Below, in pieces: positions 47,955 to 57,078 of a stretch of DNA of 64,000 nucleotides. The notes beneath the pieces are model-generated. The model was not told where the DNA came from. It searched no databases and saw nothing but the letters and a program-made list of their open reading frames with translations. How positions within the stretch are numbered: position 1 is the first letter of the stretch; every line of letters begins with the position of its first letter. A program made the position numbers and the translations under genes. This DNA is from Clostridium sp. C2-6-12. Lineage in GTDB: Bacteria > Bacillota > Clostridia > Clostridiales > Clostridiaceae. The DNA lies in contig NZ_JAABNP010000011.1 in assembly GCF_009928485.1 (NCBI RefSeq), forward strand, positions 52,092 to 116,091. Reading direction: 5' to 3'.

Positions 47955-48830
47955 ATGAAAAAAGTAAATATTGTTATAGTTGATGATTCGGCTTTTCAAA
48001 TTGCTTTGTTGAGAGATTTGTTAACTGAAAATGGGTTTAATGTTGTAGGAGAAGCGAGTAGCTTGGAAGAAGTAATTGAAGTGGTTGGTAATACAAAGCC
48101 TGATTTAGTGACAATGGACATGACCATTCCAGGGACTGATGGATTTGAATGTACTCAGGAAATACACAAAATTGATCCAAATATAAAGGTGATAATTGTA
48201 AGTTCTATGATGGATGATGAAATTGTAAGAAAGGCTAAAAAGCTTCATGTATCAGGATATGCACAAAAACCTGTTGACGGAGAAGAGTTATCTCTGTTAA
48301 TTAATAGAGTTATGGCTGATGTGGAATTATTTTCTGAATTAAATGAAATATATTCATCAATTTTTAAAGAAGCATTATTAGATGTATTTAATAAGCTTAC
48401 TAAGACGCTTCCAGAGATTACTGGAGAGAGCAATATTAATGTTGAAACATCTAGTCATGGAATTTCAATTGTAATGGGGATAATAGGAAAGTATTCAGGA
48501 AGAGCAATCTTCGATATGTCATTTGATACTGCAAGTGCTTTAGCAAAAGTTTTACTAAGAAGAGATCCAAAAAATAATGATGAAATCCTTAATGTTATGT
48601 CTGAATTATCAAATATGACAGCAGGAAATGCATGTTCGATGATTAATAAGAAGAATAAGATATTCGGATTAAGAGTTGCACCACCAACAACATTTCATGG
48701 TGAGTCAATTAGTATATCCAAAGCTGTATTAGAAGCAGTTTATTCAGCAAATGCAAAGACTCAGTTTGGTGATTTATCAATAAGTATAGGATTTGGAAGA
48801 GGTGAAGGGGAATGGATGTCAATTATATAA
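47955..48830 (+). CDS. Response regulator fused to a CheX phosphatase domain
   Basis: 291 residues. The N-terminal receiver (1 to 120) has the acidic pair D10-D11, phospho-acceptor D55 (TMDMTIPG), S83-S84 and K105. The C-terminal CheC/CheX-like domain (about 125 to 291) carries the E-x-x-N active site as E217 and N220 (SELSNM). CheX proteins dephosphorylate CheY-P; fused to a receiver, the domain could dephosphorylate its own receiver or bring phosphatase activity to a partner. GAGGTAGGTGG precedes the ATG. Overlaps the next cheX gene by 19 bases. Confidence 0.85.
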   Translation: MKKVNIVIVDDSAFQIALLRDLLTENGFNVVGEASSLEEVIEVVGNTKPDLVTMDMTIPGTDGFECTQEIHKIDPNIKVIIVSSMMDDEIVRKAKKLHVSGYAQKPVDGEELSLLINRVMADVELFSELNEIYSSIFKEALLDVFNKLTKTLPEITGESNINVETSSHGISIVMGIIGKYSGRAIFDMSFDTASALAKVLLRRDPKNNDEILNVMSELSNMTAGNACSMINKKNKIFGLRVAPPTTFHGESISISKAVLEAVYSANAKTQFGDLSISIGFGRGEGEWMSII

Positions 48831-49279
48831 ATCCTATTTTAGCTTCTTTTGCCAACGTATTACCACAATTGGGGATATCAAAGGTAGAAAAGAAGGGAAT
48901 AAGCTTAAAGGGAAAATTTATAGAGAGTCCTGGTGTTGTCATCATAGTAGGTATAGTTGGTGATATTAAAGGAAATGTTATATATGGAATGAGCGTAGAT
49001 GACGCTAAAAAAATTGCATCGGCAATGATGATGGGTATGCCTGTAAATGATTTTGATGAATTAGCTCAAAGTGCAATTTCAGAACTTACTAATATGCTTA
49101 CTGCCAATGTGGCAACAAATTTTTCAAATGATAATATAATTATCAATATATCAACACCAACACTTATACATGGAAAGTTTACTGCAAATGCAACTACAGA
49201 TAAAGTTGTTTGTGTTTCGATGGATGTAGGTGGAATGACTGTTGAAGTTAACATATCTATGGAAAAGAATACACTGTAA
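48812..49279 (+). CDS. cheX: CheX-like CheY-P phosphatase
   Basis: 155 residues, single CheX domain with E91 and N94 in SAISELTNML, the amide-and-acid pair that removes phosphate from CheY-P. ATG lies within the end of the response-regulator/CheX gene, so the two are coupled. No chemotaxis genes surround the pair, so its receiver partner is presumably the fusion protein or a distant CheY. Confidence 0.85.
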   Translation: MDVNYINPILASFANVLPQLGISKVEKKGISLKGKFIESPGVVIIVGIVGDIKGNVIYGMSVDDAKKIASAMMMGMPVNDFDELAQSAISELTNMLTANVATNFSNDNIIINISTPTLIHGKFTANATTDKVVCVSMDVGGMTVEVNISMEKNTL

Positions 49280-49315
49280 ATCCAGCTATAGGTATTATTA
49301 AGGAGTGAAGACAGA

Positions 49316-49984
49316 ATTTTTAAACATGATTATTTTAAGGTTCCCATAATAATTCTTAAGCTTTTTAGAGATATATTTTATTCGATTTCAATTATTTCAA
49401 TTGTAGTCCTAAGCGTTTTAAATACAACAATTGTATATAGATATGTTATAGATAAATATGAGTTAGAAAAGTATACTTTATTACCCAAAGATGTGTTGAT
49501 GGATAATTATCAAAGAGTAATTTCTTATGTTCAAAATCCATTAGATCATGAGTTGATTTTAAATAGATTACCAATGAGTGAATTTGGGAAAACACATTTC
49601 TTTGAGGTGAAGAGAATTTTTATTGCATTATATATTTTTGGCATTGTTTTTATTATTATGATGATTTCGAAAATAGTAATGAATAAAAGAAAAGATTTAT
49701 GGAAAAGACTTATAGAAAGTTTTAATAGATGTGTAAATATAATAGCTATAGTATTTATATCTATTTCTATAATGATGATGATAAATTTTTCTAAAGCATT
49801 TTATTACTTTCATAAAATATTCTTTAGAAATGATTATTGGATTTTTGATCCTAATAAAGATCCTATAATCAATGCATTACCAGAAGAACTTTTTATGATT
49901 GAAGCAATATTGATAATAATTTTATTGTTAATATTCACTGTAATAATTAAAATTCTTTATTTGAGAAATAAAAAAGTAAAATAA
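49316..49984 (+). CDS. DUF1461/TIGR01906-type integral membrane protein with apparent ATT start
   Basis: The frame opens after TAG at 49289 and reads through to 49984. It contains the family's THFFEVKRIF segment and the conserved block FHKIFFRNDYWIFDP...DPIINALPEELFM. Four membrane helices are seen (about residues 12 to 35, 100 to 120, 140 to 160, 195 to 215). No ATG, GTG or TTG occurs in frame before GTG 49493, which would remove the first helix. AAGGAG at 49300-49305 stands ten bases before ATT 49316, the only candidate for a full-length start (222 residues). Alternatively the gene lost its ATG and is a recent pseudogene. Function of the family is unknown. Confidence 0.65.
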   Translation: MFKHDYFKVPIIILKLFRDIFYSISIISIVVLSVLNTTIVYRYVIDKYELEKYTLLPKDVLMDNYQRVISYVQNPLDHELILNRLPMSEFGKTHFFEVKRIFIALYIFGIVFIIMMISKIVMNKRKDLWKRLIESFNRCVNIIAIVFISISIMMMINFSKAFYYFHKIFFRNDYWIFDPNKDPIINALPEELFMIEAILIIILLLIFTVIIKILYLRNKKVK

Positions 49985-49988
49985 ATTT

Positions 49989-50066
49989 AAGGGATAAGCT
50001 TTCGCTGCAAATTTTTTATCACAACCATATGATAGAAAATTGAAATGAAAACTTATCCCTTTGTTT
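49989..50066 (+). terminator. Terminator after the DUF1461-type gene
   Basis: AAGGGATAAG (49989-49998) pairs with CTTATCCCTT (50052-50061), with further pairing inside the loop, and is followed by TGTTTTT. The rest of the gap up to 50299 shows nothing definite. Confidence 0.75.
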
Positions 50067-50299
50067 TTAATAATTTTTTTCCTTAACTAATAATTTTATG
50101 AGTTTTTAAAAACTATAAAAAAATTATCATTATTTTTATTTGTTGGAAACTTAAATATATAGGTGAGTTGAATTTAGTGATTTACATATCGTGATTTATG
50201 GTAAAATAAATTGTAAGTAAATAGGAATTATATAAGTTTGTATACATATGTGGAATATTGCACTACAAGTTTATTAAAGTAGCTTTTGGAGGAATAAAT

Positions 50300-50989
50300 A
50301 TGGACATACCTAACATATTAATTGTGGAAGATGATAAGGAAATAAATAATTTGATTTGCGAAGCATTAAAAAAAGAGAATTACAATATTATTCAGGCTTT
50401 TGATGGGAAAGAAGCTACTGAAAAATATAACGAGAATATTCAGCTGATAATACTAGATTTAATGCTTCCATTTGTTGATGGAATAGAAGTATTAAGGATT
50501 ATAAGAGAAAAGAGTAATTTACCAGTAATAATTCTTTCTGCAAAGGAGGAAGAAACTGATAGAATAATTGGACTTAGTATGGGTGCCGATGATTACATGG
50601 TAAAGCCATTTTCAGTAAGGGAATTAACGGCAAGAGTAAAGGCTCAGCTTAGAAGATATATAAATTATAATGAAAAAAAGGAAGAAAATTCTGTTTTACA
50701 ATATAATGATTTAAAATTAGATACTTTGAACTATAAGGTATATAAGGCAGAGGAAGAAATAAACTTAACTAAAAAGGAATTTGAACTTTTAAAGTTATTC
50801 CTTTCAAATCCTAATAGAGTATTTACAAAAGCTAATATATTTAATAGTGTGTGGGAAAATGAATATTTAAATGATGATAATACTGTAATGGTTCATATAA
50901 AAAGACTTAGAAATAAGATTGAAAGCGATCCTAATACTCCAAAGTATATAATCACAGTGTGGGGAATAGGATATAAACTTGGTGAATAG
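50300..50989 (+). CDS. OmpR-family response regulator
   Basis: 229 residues. The receiver has D11-D12, phospho-acceptor D53 (ILDLMLPF) and a Lys in MVKPFS. A C-terminal winged helix (about 130 to 229; LTKKEFELLKLF, VHIKRLRNKIE) follows. The start at 50300 follows TGGAGG; an upstream in-frame ATG at 50258 has no ribosome-binding site. It is directly coupled to the kinase gene (one base between stop and ATG). Likely controls the nearby ABC exporter; this is inference from position. Confidence 0.92.
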   Translation: MDIPNILIVEDDKEINNLICEALKKENYNIIQAFDGKEATEKYNENIQLIILDLMLPFVDGIEVLRIIREKSNLPVIILSAKEEETDRIIGLSMGADDYMVKPFSVRELTARVKAQLRRYINYNEKKEENSVLQYNDLKLDTLNYKVYKAEEEINLTKKEFELLKLFLSNPNRVFTKANIFNSVWENEYLNDDNTVMVHIKRLRNKIESDPNTPKYIITVWGIGYKLGE

Positions 50990-50990
50990 T

Positions 50991-51926
50991 ATGAGTATAT
51001 TAAATTATATTTTTATAGTCATAATATTAATTCTTATAGTAATATTAATATCTTCATATAAAAAAATAAATTATATAAGTACAATATTAGAAGAGATTTT
51101 TGAAGGAAACTTTAATCAGAGGGTAAGACAGCAAAATCATATAAAGCCGTTAAAGATATTAACTATAAATATAAATAAAATAATAGAAAGACTTCAAAAG
51201 ATTAATGAGGAAAACAAGAGGAGTGAAGAATCACGAAAGAAAATGATATCTAATATATCCCATGACCTTAGAACTCCATTAACATCAATGTTAGGATATT
51301 TAGAACTTATCTTGGAGGATAGAAATATAGACATTAGTGATACTTTGAGTGAGAAACAAAAGGAAGAATATCTAAGGATAGTATATAATAAGGGGAATTA
51401 TTTGTATGATCTTATGGAGGAGTTTTTTCAAGTTTCTAAGCTTGACTCAAATGATATTAGACTAGAAATAAAGAAGGTAAATATATCTGAAATTATTAGA
51501 GAAAATATAATTTCCTTTTTTAATGAAATAAAGAAGCTTGATATAAAGCCAAAAATAAATATTCCAGATGAAGATGTTTATGTATTGGGAGATGAAAAAG
51601 CTCTAAATAGAATTTTTACAAATTTAATTAATAATGCATTAAAGCATGGGGTGAAAGCAACTATTATTGGAGTAGAACTCAATTACGATGAGAAAAATAT
51701 TTCTATAGATATCTACGATAATGGTGCTGGTATACCAGATGATGAAATAAACTATGTATTCGATAGATTATACACAGTTGAAAAATCAAGAAGTTTAAAT
51801 GCAAAAGGTAGTGGACTTGGCCTTACTATAGTTAAGAAATTAATAGAAGCTCTAGATGGTAAAATTACTGTATCCAGCAGTTCTTTTGAAAAAACCACAT
51901 TTACAGTCATATTTCCTAGATTGTGA
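50991..51926 (+). CDS. Sensor histidine kinase
   Basis: 311 residues. One N-terminal membrane helix (about 5 to 22), a short HAMP-like linker, phospho-acceptor H91 in ISHDLRTPL, and ATPase motifs NNALKHG (N box), DNGAGIP (G1) and GSGLGLTIVKKL (G2). With only one membrane helix and no extracellular domain it cannot bind a ligand outside by itself; it may sense through a membrane partner such as the ABC transporter downstream. Start ATG 50991, with GGTGA upstream. Confidence 0.9.
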   Translation: MSILNYIFIVIILILIVILISSYKKINYISTILEEIFEGNFNQRVRQQNHIKPLKILTININKIIERLQKINEENKRSEESRKKMISNISHDLRTPLTSMLGYLELILEDRNIDISDTLSEKQKEEYLRIVYNKGNYLYDLMEEFFQVSKLDSNDIRLEIKKVNISEIIRENIISFFNEIKKLDIKPKINIPDEDVYVLGDEKALNRIFTNLINNALKHGVKATIIGVELNYDEKNISIDIYDNGAGIPDDEINYVFDRLYTVEKSRSLNAKGSGLGLTIVKKLIEALDGKITVSSSSFEKTTFTVIFPRL

Positions 51927-52049
51927 TAGAGACAAATTTATGAAGCAGCCGCTTTTTGATATATATTTGTTTTGTAATGTCTTAAGGCAAATTTTCAATT
52001 AGAAATATATATGTTAAAATGTATATGAAAAATAAAGGCGGTGGATTAT

Positions 52050-52601
52050 TTGAAGTGTAGAATTTGTGGTATGGAAATAAACGAAAAAAATTATAATTTT
52101 AACGAGGCAGCTTTTACAAGTAAAAACTCTATAGATAATATTTTGTATTGTCCATTTTGTGGAGTTGGTAAAGAATATTTAAGTAAGAATAATGAAATTA
52201 TTGCAATTGAGACAAGCTTACTTGATGAGAATACATTGAAAATTTTAGATCATGCTGTTAAATTAGAAATGTTTAACGGAGATTTTTACAATACAGCAGC
52301 TAAAATGGCAAAGGATTCTGAAGTTAAGAAAATATTTGAAGCTTTATCGAAGATAGAAATATTCCATTCAAAGCTTCATCAAAGGCTAGGAGGATTTGAT
52401 AAAGCTCCTGAATTAAGTAAAGTTAATTATGATAGATATGATAGTGATAATGCTCTTTTAGATTTAGCAAGGCAAAAAGAAGAGCATGCAGTAAGCTATT
52501 ATGAAAGATATAAAAAAGAAGTTAACGATGAGACTTTGGTTAAGGTTTTTGAAGCTTTAGCAGCAGTAGAAAGAGAACATATTATTCTTGTTGAAGAGTA
52601 A
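52050..52601 (+). CDS. Rubrerythrin-like ferritin-fold protein with N-terminal zinc ribbon
   Basis: 183 residues. CRICG (near residue 3) and CPFCG (near residue 36) form a rubredoxin-like or zinc-ribbon head. The rest is a four-helix bundle with the di-iron carboxylate and His pattern (KLEMFNGDFY; IEIFHSKLH; QKEEHAVSYYE; VEREHIILVEE). Rubrerythrins reduce peroxide in anaerobes; here the metal-binding head is N-terminal instead of C-terminal. TTG at 52050 is preferred because GGCGGTGG lies six bases upstream; GTG at 52041 overlaps it. Confidence 0.75.
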   Translation: MKCRICGMEINEKNYNFNEAAFTSKNSIDNILYCPFCGVGKEYLSKNNEIIAIETSLLDENTLKILDHAVKLEMFNGDFYNTAAKMAKDSEVKKIFEALSKIEIFHSKLHQRLGGFDKAPELSKVNYDRYDSDNALLDLARQKEEHAVSYYERYKKEVNDETLVKVFEALAAVEREHIILVEE

Positions 52602-52697
52602 TTAGTAGCTGGCAATCATATATTGAAATATGAAATGCTTACATAATTTAAATCTTAAAAAGTTAAGGAATTTGTAAGAACATATTAAAAGTGGTGT

Positions 52698-52738
52698 AAG
52701 GACTATGTTGTATATTTAAAACATAGTCCTTTGTGTTG
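52698..52738 (+). terminator. Terminator before the ABC exporter genes
   Basis: AAGGACTATGTT (52698-52709) pairs with AACATAGTCCTT (52720-52731), followed by TGTGTT, a weak T-tract. Confidence 0.6.
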
Positions 52739-52790
52739 CGATAAAAAATTAATTAATTTGCGATAATAAAGATTTATGGAGGAGATAGAT

Positions 52791-53699
52791 ATGGAATATG
52801 TTTTAAGAACTCACAACCTAACAAAAGAGTTTAAGAAGTTTTCAGCAGTGAACAATGTTAATATGAACATTAAGCAAGGAGAAATATATGGTTTTTTAGG
52901 AGAAAATGGAGCTGGAAAAACTACAACTATAAGAATGATTATGGGACTTATGAAAGCTAATTCTGGTGAAATAGAGTTGTTTTCTCAAATGCAATCTAGA
53001 AAGAGTAGGGAGTTATACAAAAGAATAGGATCTATTATAGAGTATCCAGGCTTTTATCCCAATTTAACTGCACAAGAAAATTTAGAGATACATAGAAGGA
53101 TGATGGGAGTGGAGGACAAAGAAAGTATTAGAAATTCTTTAAAAATAGCAGGAATAGAAGAGGTAAAGGATAAAAAGGTTAAGGAATTTTCCCTTGGTAT
53201 GAAGCAAAGGCTTGGAATAGCAAGAGCAATTTTGCATAATCCAGAATTTTTAATTTTAGATGAGCCTGTTAATGGACTTGATCCAAGTGGGATAAAAGAG
53301 ATTAGAGAATTAATATTAGATTTAAGAAATAAGCATGGAATTACGTTTCTAATATCAAGCCATATATTAAGTGAAATTCAGCAAATGGCAACAAAAATAG
53401 GAATAATTCATAAGGGTAAATTACTTGAAGAAATAGATTATGACGAGCTTCAAAAGAGAAATAGGCATTATATTAATATAAAAGTAAATGATGATAAAAA
53501 GGCAGCATTTATATTAGAACAAAAATTAAATATAAAAGATTATGTGATATGGGAAAAAAATAACTTGCGAGTATACGAAAATTTGCAAGGGGCAGCTGAA
53601 ATAAATAATACTTTGATTTCAAATGATATAAATATTGATGAGCTTTGTGTAAGAGCAGATAGTTTAGAAGATTACTTCTTAAAGCTTACAGGAAAATAA
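52791..53699 (+). CDS. ABC exporter ATPase, bacitracin/lantibiotic-immunity type
   Basis: 302 residues. Walker A GENGAGKTT, signature FSLGMKQRLGIA, Walker B FLILDEPVNGLDP, switch His in ISSHIL. A C-terminal extension of about 80 residues is typical of BcrA/LanF-type ATPases. ATG 52791 follows ATGGAGG. It drives the two permeases that follow. Probable role: expulsion of, or immunity to, a membrane-active peptide; not proven by sequence. Confidence 0.9.
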   Translation: MEYVLRTHNLTKEFKKFSAVNNVNMNIKQGEIYGFLGENGAGKTTTIRMIMGLMKANSGEIELFSQMQSRKSRELYKRIGSIIEYPGFYPNLTAQENLEIHRRMMGVEDKESIRNSLKIAGIEEVKDKKVKEFSLGMKQRLGIARAILHNPEFLILDEPVNGLDPSGIKEIRELILDLRNKHGITFLISSHILSEIQQMATKIGIIHKGKLLEEIDYDELQKRNRHYINIKVNDDKKAAFILEQKLNIKDYVIWEKNNLRVYENLQGAAEINNTLISNDINIDELCVRADSLEDYFLKLTGK

Positions 53700-53743
53700 A
53701 AAGAAGAATTTTTGTAATATATCTTTAGCATAGGAGGATGCAA

Positions 53744-54505
53744 ATGTTTAATATAATATATTCAGAATTTTTGAAATTAAAAAAATCATATATTTTAATT
53801 ATAACTTTAATTAGTGGATTATTAATGCCAGGAGTGCAATTTGCAGGAACATGGGGAAATGAAATAGCTAAAGTTCCAGAGGAATTAAAAGAGAGACATT
53901 TGATGAATCATATATTAAATATAGAAATGATGTCATTTCACTTTATATATATTGTTATATTTTCATTAATAGTAGCTTATATATTCACAAGAGAATTTAC
54001 AGATAAAACTACTAACATTTTATATTCATATCCAATTGATAGGGTTCAAATATTAATCGGGAAGTATATAGTAGCATGCGTATTAGTGTTGGCTGTATAT
54101 GTAATTCAATTTATAGCCTCATATTTAGGTTTGTATATAGTTTGGAGGCAGCTGCCTTCAGCAGGATTTATTAGTAATGATATAAAAGTAAATATGTATT
54201 CAGCGTTATTACAATTTATTTTAATACCTATTCCAATATTTATTGGGAATATTACAAAGAATATTATATTTCCAATTGTCTATGGAGTTTTAGGCGTAGC
54301 GGCAGGAATGGTATTACTTCTGTTTATGTCTAAAGGAAGTATATATGGACAAATTTGTCCGTTAATATTGCCATCATTACCACTATATTATTATCATATT
54401 GGAGATCCAATTGATTATGTTATAGCAATTGGAAGTGGAGTAATTACTTTTGTTTTATTTACATTTTTGTGTATTTATAATTGCAGAAATGTAGATGTGA
54501 ATTAA
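53744..54505 (+). CDS. ABC exporter permease, BcrB/LanE-like, first
   Basis: 253 residues, six membrane helices. The N-terminal IIYSEFLKLKKSYI and the FTREFTDKTTNILYSYPIDR segment after helix 2 match lantibiotic-immunity permeases (EpiE/MutE group). ATG at 53744 lies six bases after AGGAGG. Related to the next gene by sequence, consistent with an old duplication to a heterodimer. Confidence 0.82.
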   Translation: MFNIIYSEFLKLKKSYILIITLISGLLMPGVQFAGTWGNEIAKVPEELKERHLMNHILNIEMMSFHFIYIVIFSLIVAYIFTREFTDKTTNILYSYPIDRVQILIGKYIVACVLVLAVYVIQFIASYLGLYIVWRQLPSAGFISNDIKVNMYSALLQFILIPIPIFIGNITKNIIFPIVYGVLGVAAGMVLLLFMSKGSIYGQICPLILPSLPLYYYHIGDPIDYVIAIGSGVITFVLFTFLCIYNCRNVDVN

Positions 54506-54517
54506 GGAGGGAGCTAT

Positions 54518-55228
54518 TTGTTAAATTCAATATATTGTGAATTTTTAAAGTTAAAAAAATCCTATATTTGGATTGTAATTTTAGTTAGTGGACTAGCTGT
54601 GACATCATTTTTAGATTTAATTATATTAATACTTAAGGACAAACGAACCTTTGAAAGTTATGCATCTAATACAGAAATGGCCAATTTTTTACTGCTCTAT
54701 ACCATTTTATTTTCTTTGATTGTAGGATATGTATTTTCTAGAGAACATGAAGAAAAAACTTCAAATATATTATTTTCCTATCCAATTCCTAGAATAAAAA
54801 TTTTTATGGCTAAATTTATAACTATAGATATATTAATTTTTTGCGTTTATTTAATAGAACTTATATCTATATATTTAGGATATTATTTTTTGTATAAAAA
54901 GTTACCAGAAAGTACTTTTATAGTTAATCATATTATTCAAAATATATACTCCTTAATATTTCAGTACTTATTAATACCTATTCCAATATTAATTACAAAT
55001 ATAAGTAGAAATATTATGGCTCCAGTAGTGTATGGAGTAATAGTGGAGATACTTATGGGAACTATAGCAAATGAATATTTCCCATTTTTTGCACCATATT
55101 ATTTTGCTTTGGAAACATTTAAGCCTAAATTAACAAATGTAACTTACAGTGCAGTTGGGAGTGTTATTTGTTTTATCATATTTATGAGTATAAGTATTTA
55201 TCATTATAATAAAACTGACATTATCTAA
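54518..55228 (+). CDS. ABC exporter permease, BcrB/LanE-like, second
   Basis: 236 residues, six membrane helices. It shares with its neighbour the N-terminal IYCEFLKLKKSYI, the FSREHEEKTSNILFSYPIPR segment and the central FQYLLIPIPILI. Start is TTG at 54518 after AAGGAGG. Forms a transporter with the first permease and the ATPase. Confidence 0.82.
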   Translation: MLNSIYCEFLKLKKSYIWIVILVSGLAVTSFLDLIILILKDKRTFESYASNTEMANFLLLYTILFSLIVGYVFSREHEEKTSNILFSYPIPRIKIFMAKFITIDILIFCVYLIELISIYLGYYFLYKKLPESTFIVNHIIQNIYSLIFQYLLIPIPILITNISRNIMAPVVYGVIVEILMGTIANEYFPFFAPYYFALETFKPKLTNVTYSAVGSVICFIIFMSISIYHYNKTDII

Positions 55229-55262
55229 GGCATAATTAAAATTTTAGGTTAAGGAGATAAAC

Positions 55263-56519
55263 ATGAGGAAGATTATAAATATTTGTGTAGGTTCATTTTT
55301 AGTCTTTTTGATATTGTGGACAACTGGCTGTGAAAGTCAGTATTTAGGTGGAAATAGAAATTCTAAATGGGTAAAAGATTTGAATTATCTACAGAAAGCA
55401 TTACCTAAAAAACATGCAAATTTATTTTTTAGAGTTAGTGAAGAACAATTTAATGATCAAATAAATGAATTAAAAAAATCAGTAGACAATTTAAACGATG
55501 ATGAAATATTGGATGAGATTTATAAAATAGTTGCTTTAATAGGCGATGGGCATACAAAAGCTCAAAGAGAATTTTCACGTTCATATCCATTTCAATTTTA
55601 TTATTATAAAGATTCAATATATGCAATTAATACAATAGATGAATATAAGCAAGCTTTAAATTGTGAACTTATAAAAATAAATGGACAAGATATTAAAACA
55701 ATTGCAAATAAACTTTCACCATTAATTTCCCGGGAAAATGAAGTGACTATTAAAAAAGTTTTGCCTAATTACTTATCAAGACCAGAAATTCTCCATGGAG
55801 CAAAAATAATAGAAGATATAGATTCGCCAATTAATTTTACTTTTAAAGATAGAAGTGGAAAAATCTTCGATTTAAAGGTAGACGCCTTAGACGCTACTAT
55901 AGATAATGGAAAAAACTTTTTAATAAGTAGAGAGTATGATGAAACGTATCCCCTATATATGCAGAAATCTGATTTAAAATATTGGTATCAATATTTAGAA
56001 AAGGATAAAATGGTCTATTTGAAATATAATGCATGTTCTGAAGATGAAAAAGTTGGAAGGCTAGAGGATTTTAATAATGAGATGTTAAGTTTTATACAGA
56101 ATAATCCTGTTGATAAATTTGTGATTGATATGAGAAATAATTCTGGTGGAGGAGAAAACAGACTGGATGGAATAATAGAAGGAATAAAAAATAGTAATTT
56201 AAATGATAAGAAAAGATTTCTTGTTATAGTAGGAAGACAAACATTTTCAGCTGCTATAATAGATGCAGTTAAATGGAGAAATGAAACTAATGCAACTTTT
56301 ATTGGAGAACCAACTAGTGGTAAGCCTAATCATTATGGAGCAGTTAAGAATTTTTTACTTCCAAATTCAAATCTTAAAATTCAGTATTCAACTACTTATG
56401 CAAAGACTAGTAATGATGAAAGAGATTCATTTATACCAGATAAGACAATTGAATTATCAATAGATGATTATGTTAATAAAAAAGATCCTGTATTAGATTA
56501 TATTATAGGTGAAAATTAA
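55263..56519 (+). CDS. S41-family peptidase-like lipoprotein next to the ABC exporter
   Basis: 418 residues. Lipobox WTTGC with C23. The C-terminal half has the S41 fold elements: DMRNNSGGG, the probable nucleophile S329 in GRQTFSAA, and K354 in GEPTSGKP. The Ser-Lys distance of 25 equals that of the E. coli Prc dyad. No PDZ domain is evident. It would act outside the membrane. AAGGAG precedes the ATG, 34 bases after the permease gene. Co-occurrence with a peptide-type exporter suggests it could degrade or process the same peptide. Confidence 0.8.
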   Translation: MRKIINICVGSFLVFLILWTTGCESQYLGGNRNSKWVKDLNYLQKALPKKHANLFFRVSEEQFNDQINELKKSVDNLNDDEILDEIYKIVALIGDGHTKAQREFSRSYPFQFYYYKDSIYAINTIDEYKQALNCELIKINGQDIKTIANKLSPLISRENEVTIKKVLPNYLSRPEILHGAKIIEDIDSPINFTFKDRSGKIFDLKVDALDATIDNGKNFLISREYDETYPLYMQKSDLKYWYQYLEKDKMVYLKYNACSEDEKVGRLEDFNNEMLSFIQNNPVDKFVIDMRNNSGGGENRLDGIIEGIKNSNLNDKKRFLVIVGRQTFSAAIIDAVKWRNETNATFIGEPTSGKPNHYGAVKNFLLPNSNLKIQYSTTYAKTSNDERDSFIPDKTIELSIDDYVNKKDPVLDYIIGEN

Positions 56520-56523
56520 GAAA

Positions 56524-56569
56524 AATTCGAAGATAGATTGATTTTTCAAGATCAATCTATCTTCGAATT
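56524..56569. other. 19-bp perfect inverted repeat
   Basis: Arms 56524-56542 and 56551-56569 are perfectly complementary (core TTCGAAGATAGATTGAT) around an 8-base loop. The plus strand has no T-run after it; the minus strand continues TTTTTC. It may terminate transcription or mark the junction of a deletion, as a truncated kinase starts immediately after it. Confidence 0.8.
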
Positions 56570-56574
56570 AAACA

Positions 56575-56862
56575 ATGGTTATATTTAGCAATGAAAATGG
56601 AGTTATAGAGTTAAGAACAGAGGAAAAAGATAATTCAGTAAGTATTTCTGCAATAGATAATGGAATAGGAATAGATAAAAGTTATATTGAAGATATTTGG
56701 GGAAGGTATTATAAAAATAAAGAAAGTGGAGGTATGGGCATAGGGCTGGCAATATGTAGTGAGATATTAAAACTGCATAATTTCCAATATGGCGTTATTA
56801 GTGAAAAAGGAGAGATGACAGAATTTTATTTTATAGTTCCAAAGATAAAGAAGTATTTGTAG
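56575..56862 (+). pseudogene. C-terminal remnant of a sensor histidine kinase
   Basis: 95 codons covering only the end of an HATPase domain: FSNENG (just after the N box), DNGIGI (G1), GGMGIGLAICSEIL (G2). The dimerisation/phospho-acceptor region, N box and any membrane part are missing. There is no ribosome-binding site before the ATG, which falls six bases after the 19-bp inverted repeat. Probably the leftover of a deleted kinase gene that once accompanied the ABC exporter. Confidence 0.75.
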
Positions 56863-57078
56863 AAGAAGGTAAGAATGAACATATTATTTTTTCTGACAAA
56901 AGTTATTTATAACCCAATCAATACATTTAATATGAAAAATAGAAAAGATGTTTTTGTTTTTTTAGTTGTATAATGAAGTAAAAATTTACTTGATTTCTAT
57001 CTAATATAATAAAAAAGCTAATTAGGGAAAATGAAATAGTAGTGGAATAAATTTAATATAAAGACAAATAGAATACCC

